From: Paraburkholderia podalyriae
Lineage (GTDB): Bacteria; Pseudomonadota; Gammaproteobacteria; Burkholderiales; Burkholderiaceae
Direction of reading: 5' to 3'
Assembly (NCBI RefSeq): GCF_014397785.1
Contig: NZ_VZQQ01000003.1
Coordinates: forward strand, 248,001 to 312,000
DNA length: 64,000 nucleotides
Each line of letters starts with the position of its first letter. Within the stretch, counting starts at the first letter, position 1. The notes below the pieces were generated by a model that did no database searches, was not told the origin of the DNA, and was given only the letters and a program-made list of their open reading frames with translations. Of the stretch, positions 18,922 to 27,871 are shown in pieces. Both the position numbers and the translations under genes were made by a program.

Positions 18922-19741
18922 CGCGACTCCGCAACACGCGTTTCACGCCGCTAACCGTCGTGCCATCACTGGGCGGCACTCCATCCATGTCGTACGCGTC
19001 GTTCCAGATACCGACAACCTCATCACCGAGACGTAACACGAAGTGCTTCGCCACCTCGTGAACCACGATCGTGTCGCCTTCCATATGTTTGTCGACCACG
19101 CTTTCCGTACCGTCGTCCGCCACCCGGAACGTCGCCGGGATCCGCCGGTTGCTGGGAATGCGGATATAGGTAAACCGACCATCGTCCCAGGCCGCCGTCG
19201 GCGCGATATTGTCCGAATGCGGCATGGCCTGCATCGAATAACGGGTGTTGCGTATGGCGGGCGACTGGGCGAGGCGCTGGGAAACGACTTCAGCATCGGT
19301 TTCAGCCTGTGCCTGAGCCTTCATCTCCTCCGGGTACACGAAGGTCACGCGATACATCTCGTCGCCGTTGGCGAACTTCGCCTTCAGCGGCAGCACCACC
19401 AGATCGAAGCTGTAGCTGCGTTTGTCCGTGCGGATCTCGAGATTTGAGTCATGCGCGGCAAGCTGCGGCTTCAGGTACACGTCGTGATCGCCCCTGTTCG
19501 CCACCACCTGCCAGCCGTCGCGATCACCGGGCGCCACCACCTGGATCTGTTCGTGCAGATCGAGCGCAATATGGGTGGCAAAGCCGCGCTGTGCTTCGAT
19601 ACGCACAACGGCGTCGGACGCATACACGATCTGCCGGACCCGCGAATCGTTGGACCAGCCAGGCACGTCATACGCGCGGGCAGACAGGCTCACCATCAGC
19701 AGGCCCGCAAGCCAGCGCGTCGGGAAAGAAAGTGCTCTCAT
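18911..19741 (-). CDS. virB9: VirB9 / TrbG outer-membrane core protein
   Basis: A 276-residue protein with a signal peptide ending near SLSARA|YDVPG. The N-terminal domain contains VRQIVYASDAVVRIEAQRGFATHIALD, and the C-terminal domain has FTYIRIPSNRRIPATFRVADDGTE, the VirB9 signature used to bind VirB7. Length is usual. It forms the outer-membrane core with VirB7 and VirB10. The start ATG overlaps the virB8 stop as ATGA. Confidence 0.94.
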   Translation of the reverse strand: MRALSFPTRWLAGLLMVSLSARAYDVPGWSNDSRVRQIVYASDAVVRIEAQRGFATHIALDLHEQIQVVAPGDRDGWQVVANRGDHDVYLKPQLAAHDSNLEIRTDKRSYSFDLVVLPLKAKFANGDEMYRVTFVYPEEMKAQAQAETDAEVVSQRLAQSPAIRNTRYSMQAMPHSDNIAPTAAWDDGRFTYIRIPSNRRIPATFRVADDGTESVVDKHMEGDTIVVHEVAKHFVLRLGDEVVGIWNDAYDMDGVPPSDGTTVSGVKRVLRSRDDE

Positions 19742-20442
19742 GGCGTACCTCCCGCTGTCGCGGACGAAGCCGGCGGCGTATATTCGGGATCCCGGCTGTA
19801 GGCCGTCACCTTGAAGCCGAACGGATTGGCGACTGCAACGCTTTCGCGCGTGAATACAGGTGGCCGGTAGGTGTAAGCGAGCGTGATCACAAAACGCTGC
19901 GTGGGCTCGGCGTTCGCCTGGCCGTTTTTAAACGTCGTGCGCTCGATATGCACCACCGCATGCCCCGGTTCATCGGGTGGCAGCGTGGTCGAGAGAATCC
20001 GCGTACGCCGTTCGGTGCCCGGACCGAGTTGCCGGTCCAGCGCATCCGGTCCGCTATAAGTACCCCGGTAATCACGTGCGACCACGTCATCGCTCATGGC
20101 CAAAACACTGTCGTAATCGATCTGCAGCAGGCCCCAGGCGTAGCGTTCACGGGCACGCACGTACGCCTCGACCCAATGCTTGTCCTGGATTTCCTTCGTG
20201 TGCACATGACGCGCATCGAGCACGTCGATCACCTGGGACTCGCCCGTCAGGCGATCAACCTCGATCGGCAACGGCACAACCCGGTAGAACGGCACCATCA
20301 CAGCAAGTGCCACCGCACTGAGCGCCGCCACGCAGACTGCGGCGTAGGCAACATGCCATGCCCGCCGTTCGGAGCGCTCCTGCAGATGCGTCAGCGACGC
20401 CTCGATGTCAAGTACGCGCCCATAGTCTTCGTGCGCGCTCAT
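19738..20442 (-). CDS. virB8: VirB8 inner-membrane assembly protein
   Basis: The start is taken as MSAHEDYGRVLD, giving 234 residues and an ATGA overlap with the virB7 stop. A membrane helix follows (AAVCVAALSAVALAVMVPFY, about 39-58), then the NTF2-like periplasmic domain with WVEAYVRARERYAW and VVARDYRGTYSGPDALD. The family nucleates the channel at the inner membrane. A longer upstream reading exists but overlaps the lipoprotein gene completely. Confidence 0.93.
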   Translation of the reverse strand: MSAHEDYGRVLDIEASLTHLQERSERRAWHVAYAAVCVAALSAVALAVMVPFYRVVPLPIEVDRLTGESQVIDVLDARHVHTKEIQDKHWVEAYVRARERYAWGLLQIDYDSVLAMSDDVVARDYRGTYSGPDALDRQLGPGTERRTRILSTTLPPDEPGHAVVHIERTTFKNGQANAEPTQRFVITLAYTYRPPVFTRESVAVANPFGFKVTAYSRDPEYTPPASSATAGGTP

Positions 20443-20630
20443 GATCCGGCTCCGACGGTCGATGCGGCGGGCGGTTTCAACGGAATGGATGACGCCGGAA
20501 CGGGAAACACGTGGTTGATCGGCACGCGATGTGATCCGTCCGGCAGGACGGGCTTTGGCGGCCCTGACGAACATCCACTGATCAGGATGACGAAATTTAC
20601 TAAAAATGATCCAATCAGAATTCTGTACAT
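20439..20630 (-). CDS. virB7: VirB7-like outer-membrane lipoprotein
   Basis: A 63-residue lipoprotein starting MYRILIGSFLVNFVILISGC; the lipobox LISGC places the acylated Cys at about residue 20. The mature part is short and Pro-rich, as in VirB7. GAGGGGG precedes the ATG at the correct spacing. Position between virB5 and virB8 fits VirB7, which anchors VirB9 in the outer membrane; sequence alone would not identify it. Confidence 0.82.
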   Translation of the reverse strand: MYRILIGSFLVNFVILISGCSSGPPKPVLPDGSHRVPINHVFPVPASSIPLKPPAASTVGAGS

Positions 20631-20640
20631 GGTCGCCCCC

Positions 20641-21336
20641 TCAGTTCCCGAACGAGGCCGGCACCATCTGGTCCTGCAACCGGGTGATATTCCCTGCACG
20701 GCTTAGTACCAGCTCGCTCTGCTGCTCGGCGACCAGCCTGTCTTCCGTCTCAGCCAGCATCCGGAAGAGCTGCAGCTTGGTCATCTCGTTACCCACCGTG
20801 GTGGTCTCGGTCTGGATGCGCGCCTGCAGCTCCGCCACGCCTTTCGGGTCCTGCGTCACGTCGATCTGCTGCATCAGGCTCTGGATCTGGTTCAGTTCCT
20901 GTAACTCGGTCTGGTACGCCTGCTGGCCGAACGCCTTGTCCTGAAATGGCTTGTTCAGCGTGCGCTGGCACACCTGCTGGTCGATACCCGCCTGGTCCTG
21001 GCAGTTGTAAATCTCACTCGCCGAGCGCAGGGACTGAGCGCTCCCGGTCAGCCCGGCGTAGCCTCCGTTCTGAACCGCGGTATAGACGCTCTGCCAGTTC
21101 GACGGCAGCGAGCTGGCAACCACCGGATTACCCAGAAGCGCACCAAAGCCGCGCGTGCCGACCGTCGACTGGTAGATCTGGATTTCCTGCTGGACCTCCT
21201 GCTCAAGCTGAAGCACCGTCGCAATGGCCTGAGCCACGTTCTGCGCATCGAATACCGGAATGCCCTGCGCATGACCCGCGGAAGAAAGCCCGGCCAATAT
21301 GACTGCGATACCGGCTATCCTGAATCGTCCTGTCAT
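20641..21336 (-). CDS. virB5: VirB5 / TrbJ-like pilus-tip protein
   Basis: A 231-residue protein with a signal peptide (MTGRFRIAGIAVILAGLSSAGHAQG) and a mainly helical, Gln-rich mature part including QAIATVLQLEQEVQQEIQIY and NQIQSLMQQIDVTQDPKGVAELQARI, typical of VirB5. The ATG at 21334-21336 follows GAGGTG; a TTG upstream would overlap virB6 but is less likely. In most virB operons virB5 precedes virB6; here it follows it. Confidence 0.88.
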   Translation of the reverse strand: MTGRFRIAGIAVILAGLSSAGHAQGIPVFDAQNVAQAIATVLQLEQEVQQEIQIYQSTVGTRGFGALLGNPVVASSLPSNWQSVYTAVQNGGYAGLTGSAQSLRSASEIYNCQDQAGIDQQVCQRTLNKPFQDKAFGQQAYQTELQELNQIQSLMQQIDVTQDPKGVAELQARIQTETTTVGNEMTKLQLFRMLAETEDRLVAEQQSELVLSRAGNITRLQDQMVPASFGN

Positions 21337-21350
21337 GATGATCACCTCAC

Positions 21351-22514
21351 TCAACTACCCTGCTGTCCGAGGTTGGCGCGTGCCGCGCGTTGATACGCGG
21401 GCATCGAACCACCACCTGAATTTCCCGACCCGCCGCCTGAGCCGGTCCGGTCGCGAATCGTCCCGCCGGGGCGCGGACCGTTTCCGCTACGATTGAGTGC
21501 CTGTCCGATCGCGGTTGCGATGCGGCGCGACGCGACACCGGCCACGAATGCCCCGAATCCGGATACCGTGGCGCCGCCGGACAGTCCGGACGCCACAGAG
21601 GGCAACTGCCAGCCGACCATCGCCAGGAAAATGGCGGTCGCAAACATGCCGAGTGCTGCGCCCCACGCGGCCGACGCCTCCAGCGCTGCCTGGCCCGCTG
21701 CAACGAGGGCGGCCGGGTTGGTACCGGGCGCCGACGTTGTCACCTGGAACGGCGCGAGCTCGGTCGAGAATGCGGTCAGGGCCATGCCCAGGAAAGCTGC
21801 AACCAGCACCTGCAGCAGGGCGTAATTCGCCACTTTCGCGGTCCACGCCTCGAAGAAGCGGGCAGTCGGTGCAAACGCGGCGCACGCTATGAAGATCGGT
21901 CCGATCCCGAGCACGAGGTCAAGCAGCATGCGGCCCATCACGACCTCGAACGCGAGCACGATCAGGAAAATCGAGCCACCCACGGCGGCCACGAACCCGC
22001 ACACAATGTCGCCAATAGCCGCGGCAAGTCCGCTCGGGCTGAGCCCTTCATGCGTGGCCTTTTCGGAATAAGCATCCAGCACAAGATCGATCTGCTGGTC
22101 GTAGCAGTCGAGCGTCTGATAGATACTTGTGGCACTGGTCGCCGTCACGCTGCTACCGCTGACTGATCCGCATCCGGGATTGCCACCGCCCGTCGTGTTC
22201 GCCGCGTTCTGGATCGTCTGGGCGAGGCCCGCCGTCGCACCACTGACGGCCGTCACGACCTGCTGCTGATAGATGCCGCTGCCGAGCGCGAAGGTGAGAA
22301 TCGCGGCGACCTTGAGCCCACGCCACGCGAACGCGGGCACAGCTTCCTGCGCCTCGCCCCGCACAATCGCCAGACCATAGGCGATGACCCAGATCGTGAC
22401 GGCGGTGGTCACGACGGGGACAAGCGCGCCCGACAGCGCCGACGAGACGTTCGTCACGTAGGTCGACATGCCGTTCTCGAGCGTGCCGCCGATCGCGGTA
22501 AAGAGGCCGCTCAT
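21351..22514 (-). CDS. virB6: VirB6 / TrbL inner-membrane channel protein
   Basis: A 387-residue polytopic protein starting MSGLFTAIGGTLENG. It has the VirB6 layout: an N-terminal membrane segment (LVPVVTTAVTIWVIAYGLAIVRG), a periplasmic region with two Cys, then several helices including the core segment LLDLVLGIGPIFIACAAFAPTARFFEAWTAKVANYAL. The C-terminus is Gly/Ser-rich. The start overlaps the virB4 stop as TAATG. Confidence 0.93.
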   Translation of the reverse strand: MSGLFTAIGGTLENGMSTYVTNVSSALSGALVPVVTTAVTIWVIAYGLAIVRGEAQEAVPAFAWRGLKVAAILTFALGSGIYQQQVVTAVSGATAGLAQTIQNAANTTGGGNPGCGSVSGSSVTATSATSIYQTLDCYDQQIDLVLDAYSEKATHEGLSPSGLAAAIGDIVCGFVAAVGGSIFLIVLAFEVVMGRMLLDLVLGIGPIFIACAAFAPTARFFEAWTAKVANYALLQVLVAAFLGMALTAFSTELAPFQVTTSAPGTNPAALVAAGQAALEASAAWGAALGMFATAIFLAMVGWQLPSVASGLSGGATVSGFGAFVAGVASRRIATAIGQALNRSGNGPRPGGTIRDRTGSGGGSGNSGGGSMPAYQRAARANLGQQGS

Positions 22515-24949
22515 TACACGCCTCCCCGCTGCGCTGCGCGGCGCTTCGCCAGATGCGCGTGGAAAACCGGCAACCACACGTCGGGGTCGTCGCCAACCTG
22601 TGCGCGGATCGTGTCGAGCAGTTCGACGTTATCGGTCGTGCCAGACAGCACATCGAGCACATCACCCAGGCCCGCAAGATCAAGCTGCCCAACCGCCGAG
22701 CGGTGGCCCTGCTTGACGAGAAACATACGGCTGTTCTCGCCGAGATTGCGCACGATGTTGAACTCGGCTTCGGTCAGCTTGAAGCCGTGCACATAATCGT
22801 CGTAGTCCGCCCGTGGGTTCGGCAGAAAGAAGAAGGTCGCGCTCTGCTCGACCAGTGCGCGCGCAATATCACTGCGCAGCACGTCAGCCGGCGACTGCGT
22901 ATCAAAAATCCCCAGGCCGTTCTGCTTGCGGATCGTCTTCTGTTTGTTCTTCGCGAAATCCGTGAAGACGGGGTCGGAGAGCCGTTTCCAGAACTCCGTC
23001 ATCACGTAGATGAAGCGCCGGCCGTCGATCAGACCTTCAGTCCGGTGCAGCAGGTACATCGTGACGGGCGTCGAGACTTCGGCATCATCCAGCAAGTCGG
23101 TGTCGTCGAACCCAAAAAGACCCGAGCGCGCAAGATCAATTCGGTCGGTCGGGTTGTCAAGCACCCAGCCGAGCCGCCCGCCCATGCACCATTTCGCGAG
23201 GCGCGCATGCAGGCTGTTCTCGCCCACGTTCGGCAGCAGTTGCCGCAGCATCGACAGGCGTCGCAACGGCTTGTCCATGCGGGCGACTTCCCGCACCGCG
23301 CGCGAGATGTCGAGCTCGTCTTTCGCGGACAGCGGCCAACCCGTGTCAACGAGCTTGCGCACGAGCCGCTCCCAGAAATCCAGCACGGATTCATCGGGTG
23401 TCATCTGGAACGGGTTGAGCCCGGTCGGCACGCCACGGCGAAACACGGTGTATGTGCCGCCCATGGCGCGAATCGCGATCTCGGTACCACGGTCTTTGTC
23501 ATACAGCACGGCCGTGACGCCGTACTTCATCGCCATCGCGAGTAGGAACAGCTCAAGCACCGTTTTGCCCGCACCGGCCTGGCCGACGATCTGGGTGTTG
23601 GCGAGCGCCTTTGCATCGGCCGAATCCTGCTTCTCCTGTGTGACATGGAAATTCAGATACAGCGGCTGACCGCTCGGCGTCCTGACGATCGTGATCGCCT
23701 CGCCCCATGGATTGCCGTCGCGCTTGCCGGTCGCGAAGTTGTGCAGGCTGGACAGTCCACAGAAATTCCGGGACGTGAGCTTTGCCTCACGCGGCCGGTA
23801 GCGCCAGTTGCCCGGCAGCTGCGCAAACCACGCGGCATCGGCCACGAGATCGATCAGCGCCGTCTGGAATCCAGCGTCGGCGAGCTGCGTGCGCGCCTTC
23901 GCGACGTGCTTCGACACGTCTCCAGGCGTATCGGCCAGTACGGCAAGCGAATAGTGATACTCGCCAAGCACGAAATCGCCGTTGATCAGGTTATCCAATG
24001 CCCGATCCATCGCCCCGATCTGGGAGAGCGCCGCATCTTCGCCGGCAATGAGCTGGTTGCGCTGCCGCTCGAGCGCTTCCTTTGCGCCAGGCTTGTCGAG
24101 GATGGTGAAACTCTGCGTTTCGATATATTCGAAGTCGCCGTACAGCAGGCCGTTGAGCATGCCGGGCTCGGTGTCTTCGGGGTAGTCCTTCAGGTCGAGC
24201 AACGCGGCATACCGTGTCGCGGCCGGCATGCGGATCTCGACCTTCTCCACTCCGACGAACAGGCGGGAGGTCGGCAGCGCCTCACGGATTGACCCCGAGG
24301 GAACCGGCTGCGGCTCCCAGACGGCATTGACGAGATAGCCAAGCAGTTCCAGCGCCGACGAATACCGGCGAGGACGCCGGGTATCAGGGCCTGGCTTGCG
24401 ATAGGCCCCGAGCGCCACCGGATCATAGCGTTTCAGGCCTGATTCGAGTTGAGCCGCCAGCTCGTCCATTGCCTTGAGTGCTTCGTGCTGGTCATGCCGG
24501 ATATCGTCATGCGTGCGACGCGCAGCCCGACTGAATACGCGCCCCAGCTTCGTGCGGTTCGGCCGGTAGACGAGCGTCAGATAAAGCTCGTTCGCCATCA
24601 TCCGGTAGCCTGCAAAGCCCGCGTAATAGCGTGTCGCCAGTTCCTGGCAGAATCGGTTGCCGTACGGCGTGGCAAAGTGATCCGACACGCGCCGACGTAG
24701 ACGGTGCGACCAGAGCGCCACGTGGCCGCCGGGCAGCCCACGCACCAGCTGGTTGAATCCGTCGTGACGCACGAGGATGTCGGCCGGATCGGTGGCCTCG
24801 AATGCGATGCCCGCGAGCTTCCAGATCCGCAGGTAGTCGCCCTCGCGCGTCCTGATCACCTGATCCGTCACGTGCGTCGAATACGGGATGGTGTCGGCGA
24901 GTGCCACTTCGCGGTTCGCGACGGCGACGTGTTTCGGGGTAGCTGGCAT
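22514..24949 (-). CDS. virB4: VirB4 / TrbE ATPase
   Basis: An 811-residue protein starting MPATPKHVAVANRE. The N-terminal CagE/TrbE domain includes GDYLRIWKLAGIAFEATDPADI; the C-terminal ATPase domain has Walker A GQAGAGKTV (about residues 480-490), and a later segment FIYVMTEFWKRLSD in the Walker B region where the usual Asp-Glu is replaced by Met-Thr-Glu. It ends PDVWLPVFHAHLAKR. This is the largest and most conserved channel component. The start is one base after the virB3 stop (TGAcATG). Confidence 0.95.
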   Translation of the reverse strand: MPATPKHVAVANREVALADTIPYSTHVTDQVIRTREGDYLRIWKLAGIAFEATDPADILVRHDGFNQLVRGLPGGHVALWSHRLRRRVSDHFATPYGNRFCQELATRYYAGFAGYRMMANELYLTLVYRPNRTKLGRVFSRAARRTHDDIRHDQHEALKAMDELAAQLESGLKRYDPVALGAYRKPGPDTRRPRRYSSALELLGYLVNAVWEPQPVPSGSIREALPTSRLFVGVEKVEIRMPAATRYAALLDLKDYPEDTEPGMLNGLLYGDFEYIETQSFTILDKPGAKEALERQRNQLIAGEDAALSQIGAMDRALDNLINGDFVLGEYHYSLAVLADTPGDVSKHVAKARTQLADAGFQTALIDLVADAAWFAQLPGNWRYRPREAKLTSRNFCGLSSLHNFATGKRDGNPWGEAITIVRTPSGQPLYLNFHVTQEKQDSADAKALANTQIVGQAGAGKTVLELFLLAMAMKYGVTAVLYDKDRGTEIAIRAMGGTYTVFRRGVPTGLNPFQMTPDESVLDFWERLVRKLVDTGWPLSAKDELDISRAVREVARMDKPLRRLSMLRQLLPNVGENSLHARLAKWCMGGRLGWVLDNPTDRIDLARSGLFGFDDTDLLDDAEVSTPVTMYLLHRTEGLIDGRRFIYVMTEFWKRLSDPVFTDFAKNKQKTIRKQNGLGIFDTQSPADVLRSDIARALVEQSATFFFLPNPRADYDDYVHGFKLTEAEFNIVRNLGENSRMFLVKQGHRSAVGQLDLAGLGDVLDVLSGTTDNVELLDTIRAQVGDDPDVWLPVFHAHLAKRRAAQRGGV

Positions 24950-24950
24950 G

Positions 24951-25271
24951 TCACGCCCTCCTCTTGAGGCGGACCGGCACGTAAGCGTGTACGCCCCAGG
25001 AGCGGCGGTTACCCTGACGCAGGACCATGCGCAGGCGCAGTGCGTACTGCGCCAGGCGCTGGTCGTCGCGGCGCGTGATGAAGCGCATGGCAACGAACAC
25101 CGGGATCATCAGGAACAGCAGTCCGACGCCGAGCAGCGGACTGGCCAGCAGCGCCCAGATAGCCGGGATCAGCATGCCGCCGCCAATCATGAGGAATGGC
25201 ACGAGCGGTACACCAAAGATCATCGCGGGCCGCGTGCATCCCTTGAAAACCGGATCCTTGAGCGAGTTCAT
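24951..25271 (-). CDS. virB3: VirB3 / TrbD inner-membrane protein
   Basis: A 106-residue protein with the VirB3 opening DPVFKGCTRPAMIFGVPLVPF and two membrane helices (about 17-36 and 41-62), then a basic tail (FITRRDDQRLAQYALRL). Length and position between virB2 and virB4 are canonical. It associates with VirB4 during pilus assembly. Confidence 0.93.
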   Translation of the reverse strand: MNSLKDPVFKGCTRPAMIFGVPLVPFLMIGGGMLIPAIWALLASPLLGVGLLFLMIPVFVAMRFITRRDDQRLAQYALRLRMVLRQGNRRSWGVHAYVPVRLKRRA

Positions 25272-25287
25272 GATTCGACGCCTCGGA

Positions 25288-25632
25288 TCAGCTCGTCGGA
25301 ATCAGCATGCCGGCGATTACCGTCGCGCAACCGACGAAGAGACCGCCGATAAACACGTTTGCGATATCACCGAACCGGGCATGCTGGAACATCATCCGGA
25401 AGCCCGCCCAGATGATGGAAATCGAGCAGATCACACCGCCGACGCCCAGCAGCGTCGTCTGGATTGTGCTCAGGAGCGTGTTGACCTGCGAAAGCTGTGC
25501 CCAGGCCGGGGAGGCAACGAGTATCGTCGTAACCGTAGCGGCGATTTGACGTGCCACTTTGCGACCGGGCTGAACTCTGATCAGCACGTTCCGACAACAC
25601 CGATTAACAATATGCATTCCTGAATTCATCAT
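25288..25632 (-). CDS. virB2: VirB2 / TrbC major pilin
   Basis: A 114-residue pilin precursor. A long leader ends at ASPAWA|QLSQ, and the mature peptide has two hydrophobic helices (VGGVICSISIIWAGFRMMF and VFIGGLFVGCATVIAGML) joined by a short loop. The start is the first ATG of a tandem ATGATG behind AAAGGAGT. The leader contains two adjacent Cys (NRCCRN), which is unusual. Confidence 0.9.
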   Translation of the reverse strand: MMNSGMHIVNRCCRNVLIRVQPGRKVARQIAATVTTILVASPAWAQLSQVNTLLSTIQTTLLGVGGVICSISIIWAGFRMMFQHARFGDIANVFIGGLFVGCATVIAGMLIPTS

Positions 25633-25679
25633 TGACTCCTTTCTGCTTTCGATGGGACTGCTATCGTCTGTCCAGTGGA

Positions 25680-26336
25680 CTAGAACACCACGGCGCTGCT
25701 GTCTGGCTCGCCAACATTTGTACCCGGTGAGGCGTCAGGTGGCTCCGATACCGGGTGATCAGCTGATCGGGATCGCACCGGATTCGAATGCACGGCGTGA
25801 TCAACCGGAACAACTGGAATGGGCTCAATCGCCGGCACGACTGCATGAGAGAACGGTGGCACCGGCAGCCGCGCGTTATCGACCACCCGCTGTACATAGC
25901 CGGCCCGGTACCCTGTCGATAAATTGCCGCTTGCGTAGCACGACAGGCTCGCGCGAAGTGCAGCCTGCGGATCACGCCGGACATCCGTTTGTCCGTGACG
26001 CGCTGCCGTAAAGCAGCCCTGTAGAATCGCGGCGCCCGCAGCCAGATTGCGGCAGGTATCGAAGGCGCTCCGCTCAGTCAGTCCGTACGCGGCCCAGTTG
26101 GCGCGGTTCACCTGCGCAAGGCCGACACTGAAGTTCCAGCCATTGGCGGCAAGCACATGCGCGGTGGCCACCGCTTCGGCCTCGCTCACCGGTTGACGCA
26201 CCAACCGGCCGTGCGTGACGCCGATCGCATACGGATTGAACCCCGACTCCGTCCGCACAATGGCAGTCATCGTGACCGGTGAGACCTGAGGCGCACACTG
26301 CTGCGCGAGCGTGGTGAAATCGAGTGGCAGCATCAT
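25680..26336 (-). CDS. virB1: VirB1-like lytic transglycosylase
   Basis: A 218-residue SLT-family protein. The catalytic Glu is in TAIVRTESGFNPYAIG (about residue 30), followed by NFSVGLAQVNRANW and NLAAGAAILQ, then the sugar-binding ASLSCYASGN. It has a Pro-rich C-terminal tail. No clear signal peptide is visible at the N-terminus (MMLPLDFTTLAQQCAPQ), so the catalytic domain starts almost at once. It locally opens peptidoglycan for the channel. Its ATG overlaps the upstream stop by 4 bp. Confidence 0.9.
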   Translation of the reverse strand: MMLPLDFTTLAQQCAPQVSPVTMTAIVRTESGFNPYAIGVTHGRLVRQPVSEAEAVATAHVLAANGWNFSVGLAQVNRANWAAYGLTERSAFDTCRNLAAGAAILQGCFTAARHGQTDVRRDPQAALRASLSCYASGNLSTGYRAGYVQRVVDNARLPVPPFSHAVVPAIEPIPVVPVDHAVHSNPVRSRSADHPVSEPPDASPGTNVGEPDSSAVVF

Positions 26337-26908
26337 TGCCCCCCAACGCCGAAGCTGCTCTGCTGTTCAGTCCGTTGCAGGAAGACCGCAGCGGACTGCA
26401 ACGGATCGTAGGGTACCTGTACGCTGCCCCCGCCGTAGAATTCGGTAATCGTTGAACCCGCACCTGCCACACCCCACCAGACACGGCTATAGAGTTGGTT
26501 ATCGATGTCGACATTGATCGCAGCGGTGGCGCCGCATAGCAGCTCGCTCTGTTCGGAACCGCCCCAGTGCAGGAGATCCTCACGGCAGTAGCTGCCACTC
26601 GCGAAAGTATTGGTCGCAAACGCCCCCTGGGAACCGCCCGCGCCGAAATCACAGATCGGGAACGGATCGCCGTGACGCAGCGCACGCCACAGTTTCTCGA
26701 TAGGCGGCACGCACGCGCTGTATTGCTCCGGGCCGCCCGGATTGGACAGGCACAGCAGCACCTGGCAGCCCCAGTCATCCGCGCGAGCCATGCCGGGGGC
26801 GAACATGGACGCGCCAGCGAATACCACCAGGGCAAGCGACCATCCGCGCAATGCACGGCGCACCATCCCCGGCCTCCGCCCGCTCACTACTGATCGCGAC
26901 ATTTTCAT
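26333..26908 (-). CDS. TrbM/KikA-family conjugal transfer protein
   Basis: A 191-residue exported protein: signal peptide LRGWSLALVVFAGASMFAPGMARA|DDWG, then the TrbM signature WGCQVLLCLSNPGGP followed by CVPPIEKLWRALRHGDPFPICD, with several Cys likely in disulphides. The start ATG at 26906-26908 follows GAAGGGAAG; the longer reading adds residues without a match. The TrbM family is needed for or stimulates conjugation in IncP-like systems; its exact role is unclear. It is the first gene of the tightly overlapping virB block. Confidence 0.8.
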   Translation of the reverse strand: MKMSRSVVSGRRPGMVRRALRGWSLALVVFAGASMFAPGMARADDWGCQVLLCLSNPGGPEQYSACVPPIEKLWRALRHGDPFPICDFGAGGSQGAFATNTFASGSYCREDLLHWGGSEQSELLCGATAAINVDIDNQLYSRVWWGVAGAGSTITEFYGGGSVQVPYDPLQSAAVFLQRTEQQSSFGVGGQ

Positions 26909-27020
26909 AATCCGCTTCCCTTCCATCAGTGCGACGCCGACGTATGGAACCGGAAGCGAGGAAAAAGAAACCTGCGGCGCCGGGAAACTCGCCGCAAGCT
27001 CAAGGGGGATCAAAGCAGAG

Positions 27021-27040
27021 AAGCCCGCAAACGCAGGCTT
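27021..27040 (-). terminator. Possible intrinsic terminator between regulatory genes and virB block
   Basis: On the minus strand AAGCCTGC-GTTT-GCGGGCTT folds into an 8-bp stem with a 4-base loop, followed by TCTCTGCTTT, a weak T-tract. It lies in the 335-bp gap between the 27244-27528 gene and the TrbM-like gene. If real, the virB block would need its own promoter or antitermination. The rest of the gap shows no gene. Confidence 0.4.
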
Positions 27041-27243
27041 TCGGGCATGGCCTAATCACTATGCACACACGCATCCGTCGATACGTCGGGTTCGCTCACG
27101 CGTACTCGGTCGTGCCAATCACACATTGGCACGTTGACCGGAACAGATTGTCGATTACGAACGGAGCTTTACCGCGGGCAACCGAAATTGAATCTTATCG
27201 GCCATCTGCTCCGTTTCCCAGCGTATTGCCGGGCCGTTCTACC

Positions 27244-27528
27244 TCATGGCTTCTTCATCAGCAAACCCGCTAATGCCTGCTTGGCGGAGGCCAGTTCGAG
27301 TTCAAACCGGCACCACGGATGTCGTGGAATCCCTAGTCGACGACAAATCACTTCACGACCGGCGCGCCACAGGTACACCATGCGCAACAAATCCCGCTGA
27401 CGCGTTGCAAGCCGCCGCCACGCCTCTTCTATGCGAACTGCATCCGCCGGGTCATACGGACCGCGACTTGCACTCGCCCAGTTATCCAGCCGGGCATCGA
27501 GCGAACACGGTTTCAGGTGATCATCCAT
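27244..27528 (-). CDS. Small HTH-like protein downstream of alpA
   Basis: A 94-residue protein starting MDDHLKPCSLDARLDNW. The central region ADAVRIEEAWRRLATRQRDLLRMVYLWRAGREVICRRLGI resembles a sigma-region-4 / antiterminator-Q-like helix-turn-helix. The start overlaps the alpA stop by 8 bp, so the pair is translationally coupled. A regulatory role for element genes is inferred from fold-like pattern and position. Confidence 0.6.
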   Translation of the reverse strand: MDDHLKPCSLDARLDNWASASRGPYDPADAVRIEEAWRRLATRQRDLLRMVYLWRAGREVICRRLGIPRHPWCRFELELASAKQALAGLLMKKP

Positions 27529-27754
27529 CGCGTGCCTCGTCGTCGGACGGGGGCGCGCGATACCCAGCGGGATCTTCAAGAAAAAGTTCGATGTCGGTCG
27601 CACGCCAGCCAACCGCTCGCTCGCCAAGACGGATCGGACGCGGAAAAGTCCCCTCCTGCATCCGCTGGTAGATTGTCGATCGTTTCAGCCCGACTTCCTG
27701 TTCGACCTGGCCGCGCCGCAATATCGCGCCCACCCCACGCAATCTATCGGACAT
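27521..27754 (-). CDS. AlpA-family phage/ICE transcriptional regulator
   Basis: A 77-residue protein with the MerR-like HTH of AlpA: ILRRGQVEQEVGLKRSTIYQRMQEGTFPRPIRLGERAVGWRATDIELFL covers nearly the whole length. GGGAGG stands before the ATG. AlpA proteins commonly activate excision or transfer genes of integrated elements. It forms a small regulatory operon with the next gene. Confidence 0.9.
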   Translation of the reverse strand: MSDRLRGVGAILRRGQVEQEVGLKRSTIYQRMQEGTFPRPIRLGERAVGWRATDIELFLEDPAGYRAPPSDDEARDG

Positions 27755-27871
27755 GATTGACCTCCCGCTGTATTGCCCGAATGAGTTCCTGCATGGGCTC
27801 CATTCAAGCCGCGGGAGAACCTGACGGGCAACTCCGTCATATCGTCGGGAAATCCCGTCGGGTAGTGAACG

